Below, piece by piece: positions 9,065 to 20,061 of a stretch of 64,000 bases of DNA. Source of the DNA: Swaminathania salitolerans (GTDB taxonomy: Bacteria > Pseudomonadota > Alphaproteobacteria > Acetobacterales > Acetobacteraceae); the NCBI RefSeq assembly GCF_007988945.1, contig NZ_BJVC01000001.1, forward strand, positions 558,001-622,000, given 5' to 3'. Below the pieces are notes generated by a model. That model saw nothing but the letters and a program-made list of their open reading frames with translations, had not been told where the DNA came from and searched no databases. The position numbers and the translations under genes were made by a program. How positions within the stretch are numbered: the stretch's first letter is position 1; each line of letters begins with the position of its first letter.

Positions 9065-9246
9065 TGCACGCTGCCGAAATTGCTAGCGCTGACGCTGGTG
9101 GATCGCAATTGAGAGAGATGTCGGAGCCGGGTTCCGACGGTTGGGCCGGCGCTCCGCAAGGGTGGAGCGCTGCGTCGGCGCGTTTCTTTCAGGGCTGGTT
9201 TTTAGCGCGTTGCTCGATCAGAGCGGGCGGGAGCAGGGAGTAGGGT

Positions 9247-11196
<1,950 letters not shown>

Positions 11197-11206
11197 GGCC
11201 GACACG

Positions 11207-11782
11207 ATGGAAGCGTGGCTCAGCGTTCCGCCGGACCGTCCGACGACCGAAATCACGGTCGACGTGACGTTTCTGGAACGTCGCGAGCCGCCGCTTTCCC
11301 CGTCGCATCCCTGGCCTGACGGATACGGGCTCCTGCGCTGGACGCCGGATGTCCCGTCCTATCTCGAGCTCTACAGGCGTGTCGGGGCGCCGCATTGCTG
11401 GTGGATGCGGCTGATGATGCCGCATGACCGTCTGTCGAAAATCCTGAAATCTCCCGATACCCATATCTACAGGCTCTTCGGACCGCATGGCGTTGCCGGG
11501 TTTTTCGAGCTGGATCTGCATGAGCGTGCCGAACCCTATCTGAACTATTTCGGCCTCCTCCCCGAGGCGCAGGGCCAGGGGCTCGGACGGCGTCTTCTCG
11601 AGAGCGCCATCGAGACGGCGTGGCAGGCACAGACAACGGTCCTGCGGGTGAATACCTGCACGGCCGATCATCCCCGTGCCCTGCCGGTCTACCGGGCTCT
11701 CGGGTTCGAGCCCGTCATGGTCCAGCGCGAGCGTTGGGCCATCCCGGACGATCTCGCGCTCGTACCGCCGCCCTGGCTGTAG
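11207..11782 (+). CDS. GNAT family N-acetyltransferase
   Basis: A 191-residue acetyltransferase of the GCN5-related fold. The acetyl-CoA binding loop is visible as LLPEAQGQGLGRRLLESAI (about residues 120-138), and the C-terminal beta-bulge region as HPRALPVYRALGFEPV. The N-terminal third is aromatic-rich (LRWTPDVPSYLELYRRV, HCWWMRLMM), which resembles the small acetyltransferases often annotated only as GNAT in alphaproteobacteria. The substrate cannot be told from sequence. It begins 10 bp after rpoD, with GAGG ahead of the ATG, so it is probably read through from rpoD. Confidence 0.85.
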   Translation: MEAWLSVPPDRPTTEITVDVTFLERREPPLSPSHPWPDGYGLLRWTPDVPSYLELYRRVGAPHCWWMRLMMPHDRLSKILKSPDTHIYRLFGPHGVAGFFELDLHERAEPYLNYFGLLPEAQGQGLGRRLLESAIETAWQAQTTVLRVNTCTADHPRALPVYRALGFEPVMVQRERWAIPDDLALVPPPWL

Positions 11783-11967
11783 GGATGCCGCTCCGGCATC
11801 CTCCATACCGAATTTCCTTGCCTGTTTCCCGGGGCTGTGCTTCAAGCCGCCATTCCCTGCCCGGCGAAGGCATCGTCGTGGCTATACCCGAGCCTTGTGG
11901 AAGGGGCGCTGTTTTCCGGTCGGTCGCGATCGGACGGTTGGGTTGAAGCAATCCGAAGGGAGCACAT

Positions 11968-12432
11968 ATGCCATTGTACGAAAGCGTGCTGATCGCACGT
12001 AACGATATCTCGCAGGCGCAGGTCGAATCCCTCGTCGAGCAGATCGAAACCCTGCTGACCCAGGACGGCGGTTCCATCGAGAAGCGTGAATTCTGGGGTC
12101 TGCGTTCGCTCGCATACCGCATCAAGAAGAACCGCAAGGGCCATTACGTCCTTCTCGGCCTGAACGCCCGTCCGGAGCAGATCCGCGAGCTGGAGCGTCA
12201 GCTGAGCCTGAACGAAGACGTGCTGCGCGTTCTGACCCTGCGCGTCGAGGAAATCAGCCAGGAGCCGTCTCCGATCCTGTCCCGCAAGGGTGACGATCGT
12301 GGCGATCGCGGCAATTTCCGCGGCGGCAATGCAAAGCCGGCCGGTCGCTTCGACAGCGGTCGCGGCGGTCGTCGTGGCGACGATCGTGAGGAATACCGCG
12401 CCCGTGAGGGTGCCGAAGTGGATGCGGAGTAA
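11968..12432 (+). CDS. rpsF: 30S ribosomal protein S6
   Basis: S6 binds 16S rRNA as a heterodimer with S18 in the small-subunit platform. The core is typical ([20 protein letters not shown], then [18 protein letters not shown]). The protein is 154 residues because of a C-terminal Arg/Gly/Asp-rich tail from about residue 108, common in alphaproteobacterial S6. AAGGGAG precedes the ATG with good spacing. It is the first gene of rpsF-rpsR-rplI. A 185-bp leader lies upstream; in many bacteria S6:S18 repress this operon through a leader structure, but I could not identify that structure with confidence here. Confidence 0.97.
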   Translation: MPLYESVLIARNDISQAQVESLVEQIETLLTQDGGSIEKREFWGLRSLAYRIKKNRKGHYVLLGLNARPEQIRELERQLSLNEDVLRVLTLRVEEISQEPSPILSRKGDDRGDRGNFRGGNAKPAGRFDSGRGGRRGDDREEYRAREGAEVDAE

Positions 12433-12437
12433 GAGCG

Positions 12438-12719
12438 ATGTCTGACGAGATCAACACCGAAATCAACCCGGCCGCCCGTCGCATCGCCGTTGGCGCCCGT
12501 CGTCCGTTCTACCGTCGTCGCAAGTCCTGCCCGTTCTCCGGCCCCAACGCGCCGAAGATCGACTACAAGGACGTGCGTCTGCTGAGCCGCTTCCTGTCCG
12601 AGCGCGGCAAGATCGTTCCGAGCCGCATCACCGCGGTTTCGGCCAAGAAGCAGCGTGAGCTGGCGCAGGCGATCAAGCGCGCCCGCTTCCTTGCCCTGCT
12701 CCCCTATGTGATGAACTGA
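12438..12719 (+). CDS. rpsR: 30S ribosomal protein S18
   Basis: S18 pairs with S6 on the 30S platform. The protein is 93 residues, with a short N-terminal extension before the conserved [15 protein letters not shown] and the core [42 protein letters not shown] (given here in the order seen, about residues 43-83). It starts five bases after the rpsF stop codon. The gene ends ALLPYVMN, and rplI follows after 10 bases. Length and sequence are fully ordinary. Confidence 0.97.
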   Translation: MSDEINTEINPAARRIAVGARRPFYRRRKSCPFSGPNAPKIDYKDVRLLSRFLSERGKIVPSRITAVSAKKQRELAQAIKRARFLALLPYVMN

Positions 12720-12729
12720 GGAGACAGGC

Positions 12730-13308
12730 ATGTCACAGACAGAAGTCATCCTGTTGCAGCGCGTCGAGCATCTGGGCCAGATGGGCGACATCGTCCGCGT
12801 GAAGCCGGGCTATGCGCGCAACTTCCTGCTGCCGCAGGGCAAGGCGCTCCGCGCCAACGCCCAGAACCGCCAGCGTTTCGAAACCGAGCGCGCGCAGCTT
12901 GAGGCGCAGAACCTCAAGCGTCGCGAAGAGGCCGAGCGCCTTGCCGAGCGTATGCACGGCCTGAGCGTCGTCATCATCCGTCAGGCCGGTGACAGCGGAA
13001 GCCTTTACGGTTCGGTCACCACCCGCGATATCGCGCTTGCCGTGACCGAAGCCGGTCTGACCGTGGGTCGCAACCAGGTCGTTCTCGCCGAGCCGATCAA
13101 GCTGCTCGGACTGGTCGAGGCACGCGTCGATCTCCATCCCGAGGTGTCCATTCCCGTGACGGTCAACGTCGCCCGCTCCGAAGAGGAGGCCGAGCGCCAG
13201 GCCCGCGGTGAAGCCATCACCGCCGAGGAAGACGAATACGTCCTCGAGACGGATGTCGAGCCCGTCGAGGGTGAGGAAGAGGTCGAGACCGAAAACACGG
13301 TCGCCTGA
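12730..13308 (+). CDS. rplI: 50S ribosomal protein L9
   Basis: L9 binds 23S rRNA near the L1 stalk and helps maintain reading frame. The N-terminal domain is conserved ([35 protein letters not shown]), followed by the long connecting helix (residues about 40-75) and the C-terminal domain with [13 protein letters not shown]. At 192 residues it is longer than E. coli L9 (about 149) because of an acidic tail from about residue 155, frequent in alphaproteobacteria. GAGGAGA lies just before the ATG. It is the last gene of the operon and is followed by a strong terminator. Confidence 0.97.
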   Translation: MSQTEVILLQRVEHLGQMGDIVRVKPGYARNFLLPQGKALRANAQNRQRFETERAQLEAQNLKRREEAERLAERMHGLSVVIIRQAGDSGSLYGSVTTRDIALAVTEAGLTVGRNQVVLAEPIKLLGLVEARVDLHPEVSIPVTVNVARSEEEAERQARGEAITAEEDEYVLETDVEPVEGEEEVETENTVA

Positions 13309-13337
13309 TCGCTTCACGACATATCCGTCAAGTAAAG

Positions 13338-13370
13338 AAACCCGGCTGTTTTCGACAGCCGGGTTTTTTT
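13338..13370 (+). terminator. Intrinsic terminator of rpsF-rpsR-rplI
   Basis: CCCGGCTGT (13341-13349), a TTTCG loop, then ACAGCCGGG (13355-13363) and seven T residues, with an AAA flank extending the stem. This is a textbook rho-independent terminator 30 bp after the rplI stop. Confidence 0.92.
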
Positions 13371-13450
13371 GTGTTCATGCCTGCTGTTGACGATCCCTGC
13401 CCAAACACGTTTTGATATCAACTGTGTCGAACGATGATCGGGGGGAAATG

Positions 13451-14650
13451 ATGGCGCTTTTACTGGACCGGGTCTTGAAGAAATTCATCGGCATCGGTGC
13501 GCTCGATGTCGTTCTTCCCGATGGCGAGGTGCGCCGCTACCGGGGGCGGCAGCCCGGCCCTGTCGCGGCAATCGAGGTCAAAACCGAGCGCGCGCTCAAG
13601 GCATTGCTTCTGAACTCCGGCCTCGCCTTCGGAGAGGGCTGGATGGATGGCGAAATCGTTGCCGTGGACTGTACGCTCGAGGACGTCCTGCATGTCCTGA
13701 TGCTCAACATGCAGGAGAACCATCATTTCCTGAACCGGATCGAGGAGAAGACCCGGTTTCTCACGCGTCATCTGCGACAATGGAACAACCAGAGACGCTC
13801 ACGCCGGAACGTCGCCCATCATTACGACCTCAACGGTGCGCTGTACGATCTCTTTCTCGACGAGGACAGGCAGTATTCCTGCGCCTATTTCACGTCCGAC
13901 GACATGTCTCTCGAAGACGCGCAGCGCGAGAAGAAGCGCCGTATCGCGGCCAAGCTCGTTCTCGATCGTCCGGATCTCGAAGTGCTCGATATCGGATGCG
14001 GCTGGGGTGGGATGGCCCTGACCCTGGCGAAGGAGTTCGGTGCACGGGTGACGGGCATCACCCTGTCTCGGGAGCAGCTGCAGGTGGCGCGCGAGCGTGC
14101 CCGCGCCGAAGGCCTCGACGATCGTGTCCGTTTCGAATTGTGCGATTACCGGCGCGTCGACAGGTCGTTCGACCGAATCGTCTCGGTCGGGATGTTCGAG
14201 CATGTCGGCATCGGTCAGTACGACACGTTTTTCGCGACCGTCTCGCGTCTCCTGCGTCCCGAAGGCGTCGCCCTGATCCATTCGATCGGACGCTCGGACG
14301 GTCCGGGGTCAACCAATCCCTGGATCAACAAATACATCTTCCCGGGCGGTTACTCGCCAGCGCTCAGCGAGGTCCTTCCCGCTGTCGAGCGATCGGGATT
14401 GTGGATGACGGATTGCGAGGTCCTGCGTCTGCATTACGCCCGGACCATTGCGATCTGGCGCACCCGTTTCGCTGCGAATCGCGAGAAGATCAAGGCGCTT
14501 TACGATGAGCGCTTCTGCCGGATGTTCGAGTTCTACCTGACCGGGGCGGAGCTGTCGTTCCGCGTGCAGGGGCACATGAATTTCCAGCTCCAGCTCACAC
14601 GCTCGATCGATGCCGTTCCCTTCACCAGGGACTATCTCTGTCATAACTGA
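13451..14650 (+). CDS. cfa: Cyclopropane-fatty-acyl-phospholipid synthase family protein
   Basis: SAM-dependent methyltransferase that adds a methylene bridge across double bonds of membrane phospholipid acyl chains, a stress and acid-tolerance modification. The product is 399 residues. The SAM-binding loop is LEVLDIGCGWGGMALTLA (about residues 177-194) and is followed by ITLSREQLQVARERA. The late region YIFPGGYSPALSEVLPAVE is typical of the family, as is HYARTIAIWRTRF near the C-terminus. I chose the second of two adjacent ATGs, because GGGGGAA sits at proper distance from it; starting at 13448 adds only one Met. It is followed by a hexanucleotide repeat and a two-way terminator. Confidence 0.93.
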   Translation: MALLLDRVLKKFIGIGALDVVLPDGEVRRYRGRQPGPVAAIEVKTERALKALLLNSGLAFGEGWMDGEIVAVDCTLEDVLHVLMLNMQENHHFLNRIEEKTRFLTRHLRQWNNQRRSRRNVAHHYDLNGALYDLFLDEDRQYSCAYFTSDDMSLEDAQREKKRRIAAKLVLDRPDLEVLDIGCGWGGMALTLAKEFGARVTGITLSREQLQVARERARAEGLDDRVRFELCDYRRVDRSFDRIVSVGMFEHVGIGQYDTFFATVSRLLRPEGVALIHSIGRSDGPGSTNPWINKYIFPGGYSPALSEVLPAVERSGLWMTDCEVLRLHYARTIAIWRTRFAANREKIKALYDERFCRMFEFYLTGAELSFRVQGHMNFQLQLTRSIDAVPFTRDYLCHN

Positions 14651-14652
14651 GC

Positions 14653-14690
<38 letters not shown>

Positions 14691-14759
14691 TGATCCCCGG
14701 GCCCCGGGCATGAGACCCGGCCATCGGGGCGCGGGCAGATCTTCCGGAAGGAGGACATG

Positions 14760-14788
14760 AAAAAAGCCGCCTCGAAGGGCGGCTTTTT
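14760..14788. terminator. Bidirectional terminator between cfa and the cold-shock gene
   Basis: A-run, GCCGCC (14766-14771), TCGAAG loop, GGCGGC (14778-14783) and TTTTT. The flanking A and T runs make it functional in both directions, closing cfa (plus) and the converging cold-shock gene (minus). Confidence 0.9.
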
Positions 14789-14835
14789 CGTCGCATGACG
14801 GTCTTTCGACCTTCATGCGTCCTGCCCGGGCAGGA

Positions 14836-15042
14836 TCAGATCGCCTTGAGGCCGACCGCCGACGTCTTGCCGTTACGGCCGACTTCGGTCTCGTAGCTGA
14901 TCGCCTGACCGTCGGCCAGGTTGGACATACGGGCCTGCTCGACTGCCGAGATGTGAACGAACACGTCGTCACCGCCGGCATCCGGCTTGATGAACCCGTA
15001 TCCCTTTGTAGAATTGAACCATTTTACGGTGCCTGTTGCCAT
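14836..15042 (-). CDS. cspA: Cold-shock protein, CspA family
   Basis: A 68-residue single cold-shock domain that binds single-stranded RNA/DNA and melts RNA structure. The RNA-binding motifs RNP1 (KGYGFI) and RNP2 (VFVHI) are intact. The start at MATGTVKWFNSTKGYG is the standard family start and has AAGGAG eight bases upstream; an earlier GTG would add ten unsupported residues. A long leader of about 220 nt is suggested by a perfect TATAAT at 15274-15269, in keeping with the long regulatory leaders known for cspA genes. The gene symbol denotes the family; the genome may have several paralogues. Confidence 0.95.
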   Translation of the reverse strand: MATGTVKWFNSTKGYGFIKPDAGGDDVFVHISAVEQARMSNLADGQAISYETEVGRNGKTSAVGLKAI

Positions 15043-15268
15043 AACGAGGCTCCTTGAAACCTTGACGGTCACGCAGAAGAATTATGCGTGCAACCATGCC
15101 CTGGAGAGAAAGAAACACGGCGCCACATGCGCCAGACATCCCGTATCAGAGCACCCGTCTCTCCCTGTATGACCGCTCGCGGCGCGCGATGCAAGCAAAG
15201 CCCGCTTTTCCGGCGTCCTAATCGCAAGCGCTCAGGCGCTCCCGCACGGAACCCCCTGTTTTCCCGGC

Positions 15269-15274
15269 ATTATA
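15269..15274 (-). promoter_or_regulatory. Candidate -10 box (TATAAT) for the cold-shock gene
   Basis: A perfect TATAAT on the minus strand just below the rsmA stop, about 227 bp before the cspA start. The -35 position (TCCGGA, 17-bp spacer) is poor. The resulting leader would be about 220 nt, similar in kind to known cspA leaders. Confidence 0.4.
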
Positions 15275-15279
15275 GCGGG

Positions 15280-16125
15280 TCAGCCCGTCTGTCCGGATTT
15301 GCCCGTTGCTGCGTCGGTCCAGACAAGAGTCGCAAGAGTCGCAAACTCGTCGATCGAAAGCGTCTCGGCGCGTCGCGTCGGCGCGATTCCCGCTTTTTCG
15401 AGCAGGGCCTCGCCGCCGATGGGTCTGAGCGACGCTCTCAGCATCTTTCGTCTCTGCCCGAAAGCGAGATGGGTGACATGCTCCATGGCCCGTAACAGGC
15501 CGGGTGCCGGCTGCGCCGCCTTCGGGACGAGATCCACGATAGCCGACTCGACCTTGGGAGGAGGAGAAAACGCTCCGGCAGGGACTTTCATCACAACCGC
15601 ACAATCCGCGCAGAATTGTGCCAGAACACCGAGCCGCCCATAGGCGCCGGTATCCGGCCGGGCACAGATACGCTCGGCGACCTCGAGCTGGAACATCAGC
15701 GTCATCCGCTCCCAGGATGCAGCCTGACGAAGCCAGCCGATCAACAGGGGCGTGCCGACATTATAGGGCAGATTGGCGACGATCTTGCGTGGGGAGGGGC
15801 AGAGCGTGGTGCAGTCGAGCGCAAGCGCGTCCGAACGGACGATTGCAAGCCGCCCGTCGGCATGGGCGGCGAGCTCGTCGAGAAGCGGCCAGGCGCGCTG
15901 GTCGATCTCGACCGCATGCACGGCGCTGGCAGGAGTGTCGAGCAGGGCGCGGGTCAGACCGCCGGGACCGGGGCCGATCTCGACGACGTGACGTCCCTGC
16001 ATGTCTCCTGCGAGTGCCGCGATCCGTGCGACGATGCCCGGATCGAGAAGAAAATGCTGGCCGAAGGATTTCCTGGCGTCGAGACCGTGGAGACGAATGG
16101 TCTCACGCAGACTGGGAAGGGTCAT
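15280..16125 (-). CDS. rsmA: 16S rRNA (adenine1518/1519-N6)-dimethyltransferase
   Basis: RsmA (KsgA) dimethylates two adjacent adenines in helix 45 of 16S rRNA late in 30S assembly. The product is 281 residues. The SAM-binding motif VVEIGPGPGGLTRALL lies near residues 48-63, the catalytic NLPYN near 118, and the opening KSFGQHFLLDPGIVARI is the family N-terminus. It overlaps the end of the surA-like gene by 4 bp (ATGA), so it is translationally coupled as the last gene of lptF-lptG-lptD-surA-rsmA. In E. coli pdxA sits between surA and rsmA; it is absent here. Confidence 0.96.
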   Translation of the reverse strand: MTLPSLRETIRLHGLDARKSFGQHFLLDPGIVARIAALAGDMQGRHVVEIGPGPGGLTRALLDTPASAVHAVEIDQRAWPLLDELAAHADGRLAIVRSDALALDCTTLCPSPRKIVANLPYNVGTPLLIGWLRQAASWERMTLMFQLEVAERICARPDTGAYGRLGVLAQFCADCAVVMKVPAGAFSPPPKVESAIVDLVPKAAQPAPGLLRAMEHVTHLAFGQRRKMLRASLRPIGGEALLEKAGIAPTRRAETLSIDEFATLATLVWTDAATGKSGQTG

Positions 16126-17756
16126 CCCTGATCGGCCGCAGCATCCGGGCGGTGTCCGGCGTGAGCGCCATGGGCGGCGGCCTTGCCGGTCTGTCCCTCT
16201 CTCTTCGCCTCGGCGTCGCGCTCGGCAGCCTTTTCGGCCTCCTTCTCCTTCTGGCGCATCTCGATCACGGACCGGCGTTCGAGATCGCGCTCCAGCTGGC
16301 GCGATGCCTGTTCCACGCGTTCGTTCATGAGACTGTCCGCGATCTCGCTCGGGCTCTGCTGGGCGATGTTCTTCTGGGTCTTCGCACAGACCGCAAGAAG
16401 AGCGATCCCGTCAGCCGAGACGAGGGGACGGCTTGCCTTGCCCACGGGCAGCGCCGAGAGAACCTGACGCATCTGCGGGTTGAGGCGCTCGAGCACGAGC
16501 TGACCGCCCGGATCGGAAGGATGTTTCTCTCCGAGAGAGCGGTTGAGCGCCTCCATGGCCTCGCAGCCATGCGTGGACTGGGCCGCGGCGGTGGCTTTCT
16601 GCAGGGTGAGCTTCTGCTGGTCCGTCGGGTTCTGGGGGTTGAGCGGCGAAGAGAACGGGAAGAACGCCTGACGCAGGGTAATCATCGTGACGTTCTGATG
16701 GCCGATGGTCCGCTTGCCGTTGACGGTGACGATCACATAGCCGCCTGCGACCCGTACCGGATTGGAGATGGCACCGACAGGCATCTGACGGACGATATCC
16801 ACCACCGGAGGATCGAGGCTGTCTTCCTGTACCCAGCCCATCGTTCCGCCATCCAGCGCGGTCTGTGCCTGGGAGAACTGCGCCGCGACGATCGGGAACG
16901 GCGCACCGTTCCTGAGCTGCGTGATGATCGTCTTGGTGAAATCGAGCTCGTTTTCCGAATGCCGCGGGTCGGCGACCGGGATGAAGATCTCGCTTACATT
17001 GTATTGAGGGCGGCCCTCTTCTGCGCGCAAGGCTTCCTCGCGCTGGGCGATCTCGCGCGAGGTGATGCGCCCGCGCCCCGCGATTTCCTCGCGCAGAACC
17101 TGCATCCAGCCGATCTGCACACGGATCTGGTCGATCAGGGTGGTGAGCGAGACGCCATCCTGCGCCAGACGGTCGCGCAGGGCATTCTTGGGCATCCCGT
17201 TGCGCGATTCGATGTTGTTGATCGCATTGGCGATCTGCTGGGGCTCGACATTGATGTGCCGCTTGAGGATTTCCTGCGTCTTGATGCGTTCGTCGACGAG
17301 CTGACGAACGATCTGGGGACGCAGCCTGGCCATCAGGTCGGGGCTGATATGCAGGCCGGTCGAAAGGGCGAAGAGCTTGCCGCGATTATCGACATCGCGC
17401 TCCGTGAGCACCTGTCCGTTGATCGTGCCGAGAATGGCATCTTCCGGCGGCGTGGCCGGGCCGGTTGTCGTGCCCTGTCCGGGATGCGCCTTCTTGTGGC
17501 CATGCGATGCATGGGCCTGTCCGGCGGGAGCCGCATGGGCGGATGACGTCACGCCCGGGAGGGATGAGGCCAGAAAGGGAAGAGCCATCAGAGGCGCCGC
17601 CAGACGCGGAATGGCTGCGACGGTCCGACCCGCAAGCGACGAAAACGCCAGTGCCGTCATGCCTCTGAGCGCGGCACGCAGGGGCAGATGCGGGCCGGGG
17701 CGCCCGGCGGTGCGGATGGTGGGAGCAGGAGAGATCATTGCGCGTCCGTCAGCCAT
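16122..17756 (-). CDS. surA: SurA-like periplasmic peptidyl-prolyl isomerase
   Basis: Periplasmic chaperone/isomerase that escorts outer-membrane proteins, including LptD. The product is 544 residues. There is an N-terminal hydrophobic segment (about residues 35-72) that fits a signal peptide, then a His/Pro-rich linker and the SurA N-domain from about residue 103 (DAILGTINGQVLTERDVDNR). A parvulin domain follows at about 225-330 (YNVSEIFIPVADPRHSE, GGTMGWVQEDSLDPPV, SNPVRVAGGYVIVTV). The C-terminal roughly 70 residues are a charged, coiled-coil-like tail ending in a His/Gly/Ala-rich segment not found in E. coli SurA. The ATG overlaps the lptD stop by 8 bp; Met7 (17738) is an alternative start. 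Confidence 0.9.
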   Translation of the reverse strand: MADGRAMISPAPTIRTAGRPGPHLPLRAALRGMTALAFSSLAGRTVAAIPRLAAPLMALPFLASSLPGVTSSAHAAPAGQAHASHGHKKAHPGQGTTTGPATPPEDAILGTINGQVLTERDVDNRGKLFALSTGLHISPDLMARLRPQIVRQLVDERIKTQEILKRHINVEPQQIANAINNIESRNGMPKNALRDRLAQDGVSLTTLIDQIRVQIGWMQVLREEIAGRGRITSREIAQREEALRAEEGRPQYNVSEIFIPVADPRHSENELDFTKTIITQLRNGAPFPIVAAQFSQAQTALDGGTMGWVQEDSLDPPVVDIVRQMPVGAISNPVRVAGGYVIVTVNGKRTIGHQNVTMITLRQAFFPFSSPLNPQNPTDQQKLTLQKATAAAQSTHGCEAMEALNRSLGEKHPSDPGGQLVLERLNPQMRQVLSALPVGKASRPLVSADGIALLAVCAKTQKNIAQQSPSEIADSLMNERVEQASRQLERDLERRSVIEMRQKEKEAEKAAERDAEAKREGQTGKAAAHGAHAGHRPDAAADQG

Positions 17757-20061
17757 TGATTCCGAAGGTACCGATCGTCTTGAAAGTCAGGTTGAACAGC
17801 ACGGTCGTATTACGCTGCTGGCCACCGATGGAGGTATATTGCTTGATCGCGAGGATGTCCAAGCCGAAGCAGTCGTTGCTGTAGCCGATATCACCGCCGA
17901 GACTGACGAATTCATGACGCGACAGGGAGCGTCGGCCATAGACCGAGGCGTGATACTGTCCGATCTGGGTCGAGACGCCCGACGTGATTTCGTTGGTCGG
18001 CGTGTAATAGACCTGAGTCGGTCCATTTCTCCGGTAATTCGTGGCATAGAGATAATAGGGCGTGACCGGTTCGTAGATATAGCCCGCATTGACGTGGAAT
18101 ACCGGCACGCCGACGCTCACCAGTCCCTCGCCGTAATCGAAGCGCTTCCGCCAGGGATCGTAGCGGCCGCGCGCTGTCAGATCGAGATAACGGTTCGGGC
18201 TTACCCGGATACGTCCCACCGGAGAGGACAGATGATGCGACAGGCCGGAATAGGGGATCCGGTTATGGGTGATGTGCTGCTGGATACTCTCGCCCACGAG
18301 GAAATCCACGACATGGCCGCGCCACGTCCAGTTTCCGTGAATGCCGATATTGCCGCGCAGACCGCCATCGAGCCTGTCGGTTCCCGTATAGCGATTGAGC
18401 GCGAAAAGCGTGCTGTCGGTGAACTCGTATTGCAGGCTGTCCTCGTTCGGGATCATGCGGGCAGCGCTGTTGCCCATGTTCGGTGCGGCGATGGCCTGCA
18501 CGATCGGTTCGAGAATCTGGGAGCCATGACCATGCGCGAAGCTGCGCAGGAAAGGCCAGTTCATCTTCAGGGCGACCGTCGGCAGCACCCAGCCTGAGGT
18601 ATGGGTCCCGGTATCGTTGTAATAGAGCGGTTGCTCGGTCAGATGACTGGCCTGATAGACGGTGGCATCGAGCCGTGCGGTGAGGAGCCACATCTGGCCC
18701 AGACTGTTATGGAACGGACGATTCCAGTTCATCTGGATCTGTCCGCGCTGGTCCCGTGCGCCCTCGGGGCGATAGACGTTGAAATTGGTGGTGTTGAGCG
18801 AGAACGTGCCGCCCAGTGGATCCGTCTCGCCCTGGAATGCGTAGGAGAGGCGCGGCAGGACGAAGGGCAGGTTGGAGTTCCGGATGACGCCCTGGTTCAG
18901 GCCCTGGTAGAACTGCCCGTCGAGGCGCGTATAGGATCCGACGCCGAATCCCTCGAGATAGGCCGTCGAGTTCAGCGTTTCGTTGCCGTAGCCCGAGATT
19001 CGATAGTCGCGCATGTAGTTGGCGGATGAGGCGAGATTGACGTTCGCCCCCGCACGCCAGTGCTCGTCCAGATCGAACACCGCGCGTCCGCGCACATAGC
19101 CCTGGATTCCGTTGTCGTTCGTTCCGCTGACGGTATTGCCGAACGTATTGACGTAGCTCCCTTCCTTGTGGGTGCTGTACGCGATCCCGCCGGTGAGATT
19201 GACCTTGCCGAAATTGAGCTGGTTTCTGTACTGGCCGCTGATCTGCGGGCCGGTCCGGCTCGAGATCAGCCCCTGAACGGTCAGATCCTGCTGCCGGTCG
19301 ATGGCCCAGAAATAGGGGATCGTGAAATAGGTGCCCAGATAGCGGTCATGCGGGCTGATACCGGGCATCAGAAAGCCGCTCTGTCGCTTCACGCTCGGAT
19401 CCGACATGGAGAAGAGCGGCAGATACACGATCGGCAGTCCCAGCATGTCGAGATAGGCATGGCTGAACTCGATGCGCTTGTGCTCGGCATCCTGCGTCGC
19501 GTTATAGGCGCGCAGCTGCCAGAAGGGAGGGCGGCTCGGATGTTCGGCACAGATGGCGCAGGCCGTATAGACGGCCTTGGCCATGTCGTTGATCTTGCCG
19601 TCGGTACGACGCATCCCGTTCGCAGCGAGCTTCGCATTGTCTTCCATACGGAAATAGATCGCCCGTGCGATCCCGTCATGCATCCCGTTGCTCAGCTGGA
19701 CTTGCTGTGCGTAGCTCGTACTGCCATCCGGCTCGACCATGGCGACATGCCCCGTCGCGGTCAGAACGCCGGTATTGCGATCATAGACGATCTTGTCGGC
19801 GCGCAGGGCGTGATCGCCCTGCCAGACCTGGACATTGCCGGTCCAGGTCGCGACACCGGATCTGGTATAGCTTTCCTGATCCGCAAGATAGGTCACCGGG
19901 TCGGATTGCGAGGTCGGTTTGCCGATGGCGACCTTGGGGCCGGTCTGTCTCTGCATGGTGGCACCGGCCTGCGGAATCTGGCCGAACGTGGCGCCGCCCG
20001 CGAGCATGGAAGCGGCAAGCCAGCTCCTGCGCCTGTTACGCGCATCGCGCATGTTCGACAT
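17749..20061 (-). CDS. lptD: LPS-assembly protein LptD
   Basis: Outer-membrane beta-barrel that, with the LptE lipoprotein, inserts lipopolysaccharide into the outer leaflet. The product is 770 residues. After a signal peptide (RRRSWLAASMLAGGATFG) comes an LptA/OstA-like jellyroll (about residues 55-150, with GNVQVWQGDHALRADKIVYD), then a long barrel with many alternating aromatic strands, ending FNLTFKTIGTFGING. I chose the ATG at 20061 because it overlaps the lptG stop as TGATG and has GGAGG seven bases upstream; an earlier start at 20103 lies inside lptG. It is the third gene of the operon. Confidence 0.95.
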   Translation of the reverse strand: MSNMRDARNRRRSWLAASMLAGGATFGQIPQAGATMQRQTGPKVAIGKPTSQSDPVTYLADQESYTRSGVATWTGNVQVWQGDHALRADKIVYDRNTGVLTATGHVAMVEPDGSTSYAQQVQLSNGMHDGIARAIYFRMEDNAKLAANGMRRTDGKINDMAKAVYTACAICAEHPSRPPFWQLRAYNATQDAEHKRIEFSHAYLDMLGLPIVYLPLFSMSDPSVKRQSGFLMPGISPHDRYLGTYFTIPYFWAIDRQQDLTVQGLISSRTGPQISGQYRNQLNFGKVNLTGGIAYSTHKEGSYVNTFGNTVSGTNDNGIQGYVRGRAVFDLDEHWRAGANVNLASSANYMRDYRISGYGNETLNSTAYLEGFGVGSYTRLDGQFYQGLNQGVIRNSNLPFVLPRLSYAFQGETDPLGGTFSLNTTNFNVYRPEGARDQRGQIQMNWNRPFHNSLGQMWLLTARLDATVYQASHLTEQPLYYNDTGTHTSGWVLPTVALKMNWPFLRSFAHGHGSQILEPIVQAIAAPNMGNSAARMIPNEDSLQYEFTDSTLFALNRYTGTDRLDGGLRGNIGIHGNWTWRGHVVDFLVGESIQQHITHNRIPYSGLSHHLSSPVGRIRVSPNRYLDLTARGRYDPWRKRFDYGEGLVSVGVPVFHVNAGYIYEPVTPYYLYATNYRRNGPTQVYYTPTNEITSGVSTQIGQYHASVYGRRSLSRHEFVSLGGDIGYSNDCFGLDILAIKQYTSIGGQQRNTTVLFNLTFKTIGTFGING

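Noticed and set aside
11783-11967. S6:S18 autoregulatory leader before rpsF
   Set aside because: Such leaders are known, but I could not place the conserved CCG and GGA boxes in a convincing hairpin here.
15618-17546. Plus-strand open frame of 642 codons antisense to rsmA and surA
   Set aside because: Shadow of two well supported minus-strand genes, with Arg-rich composition.
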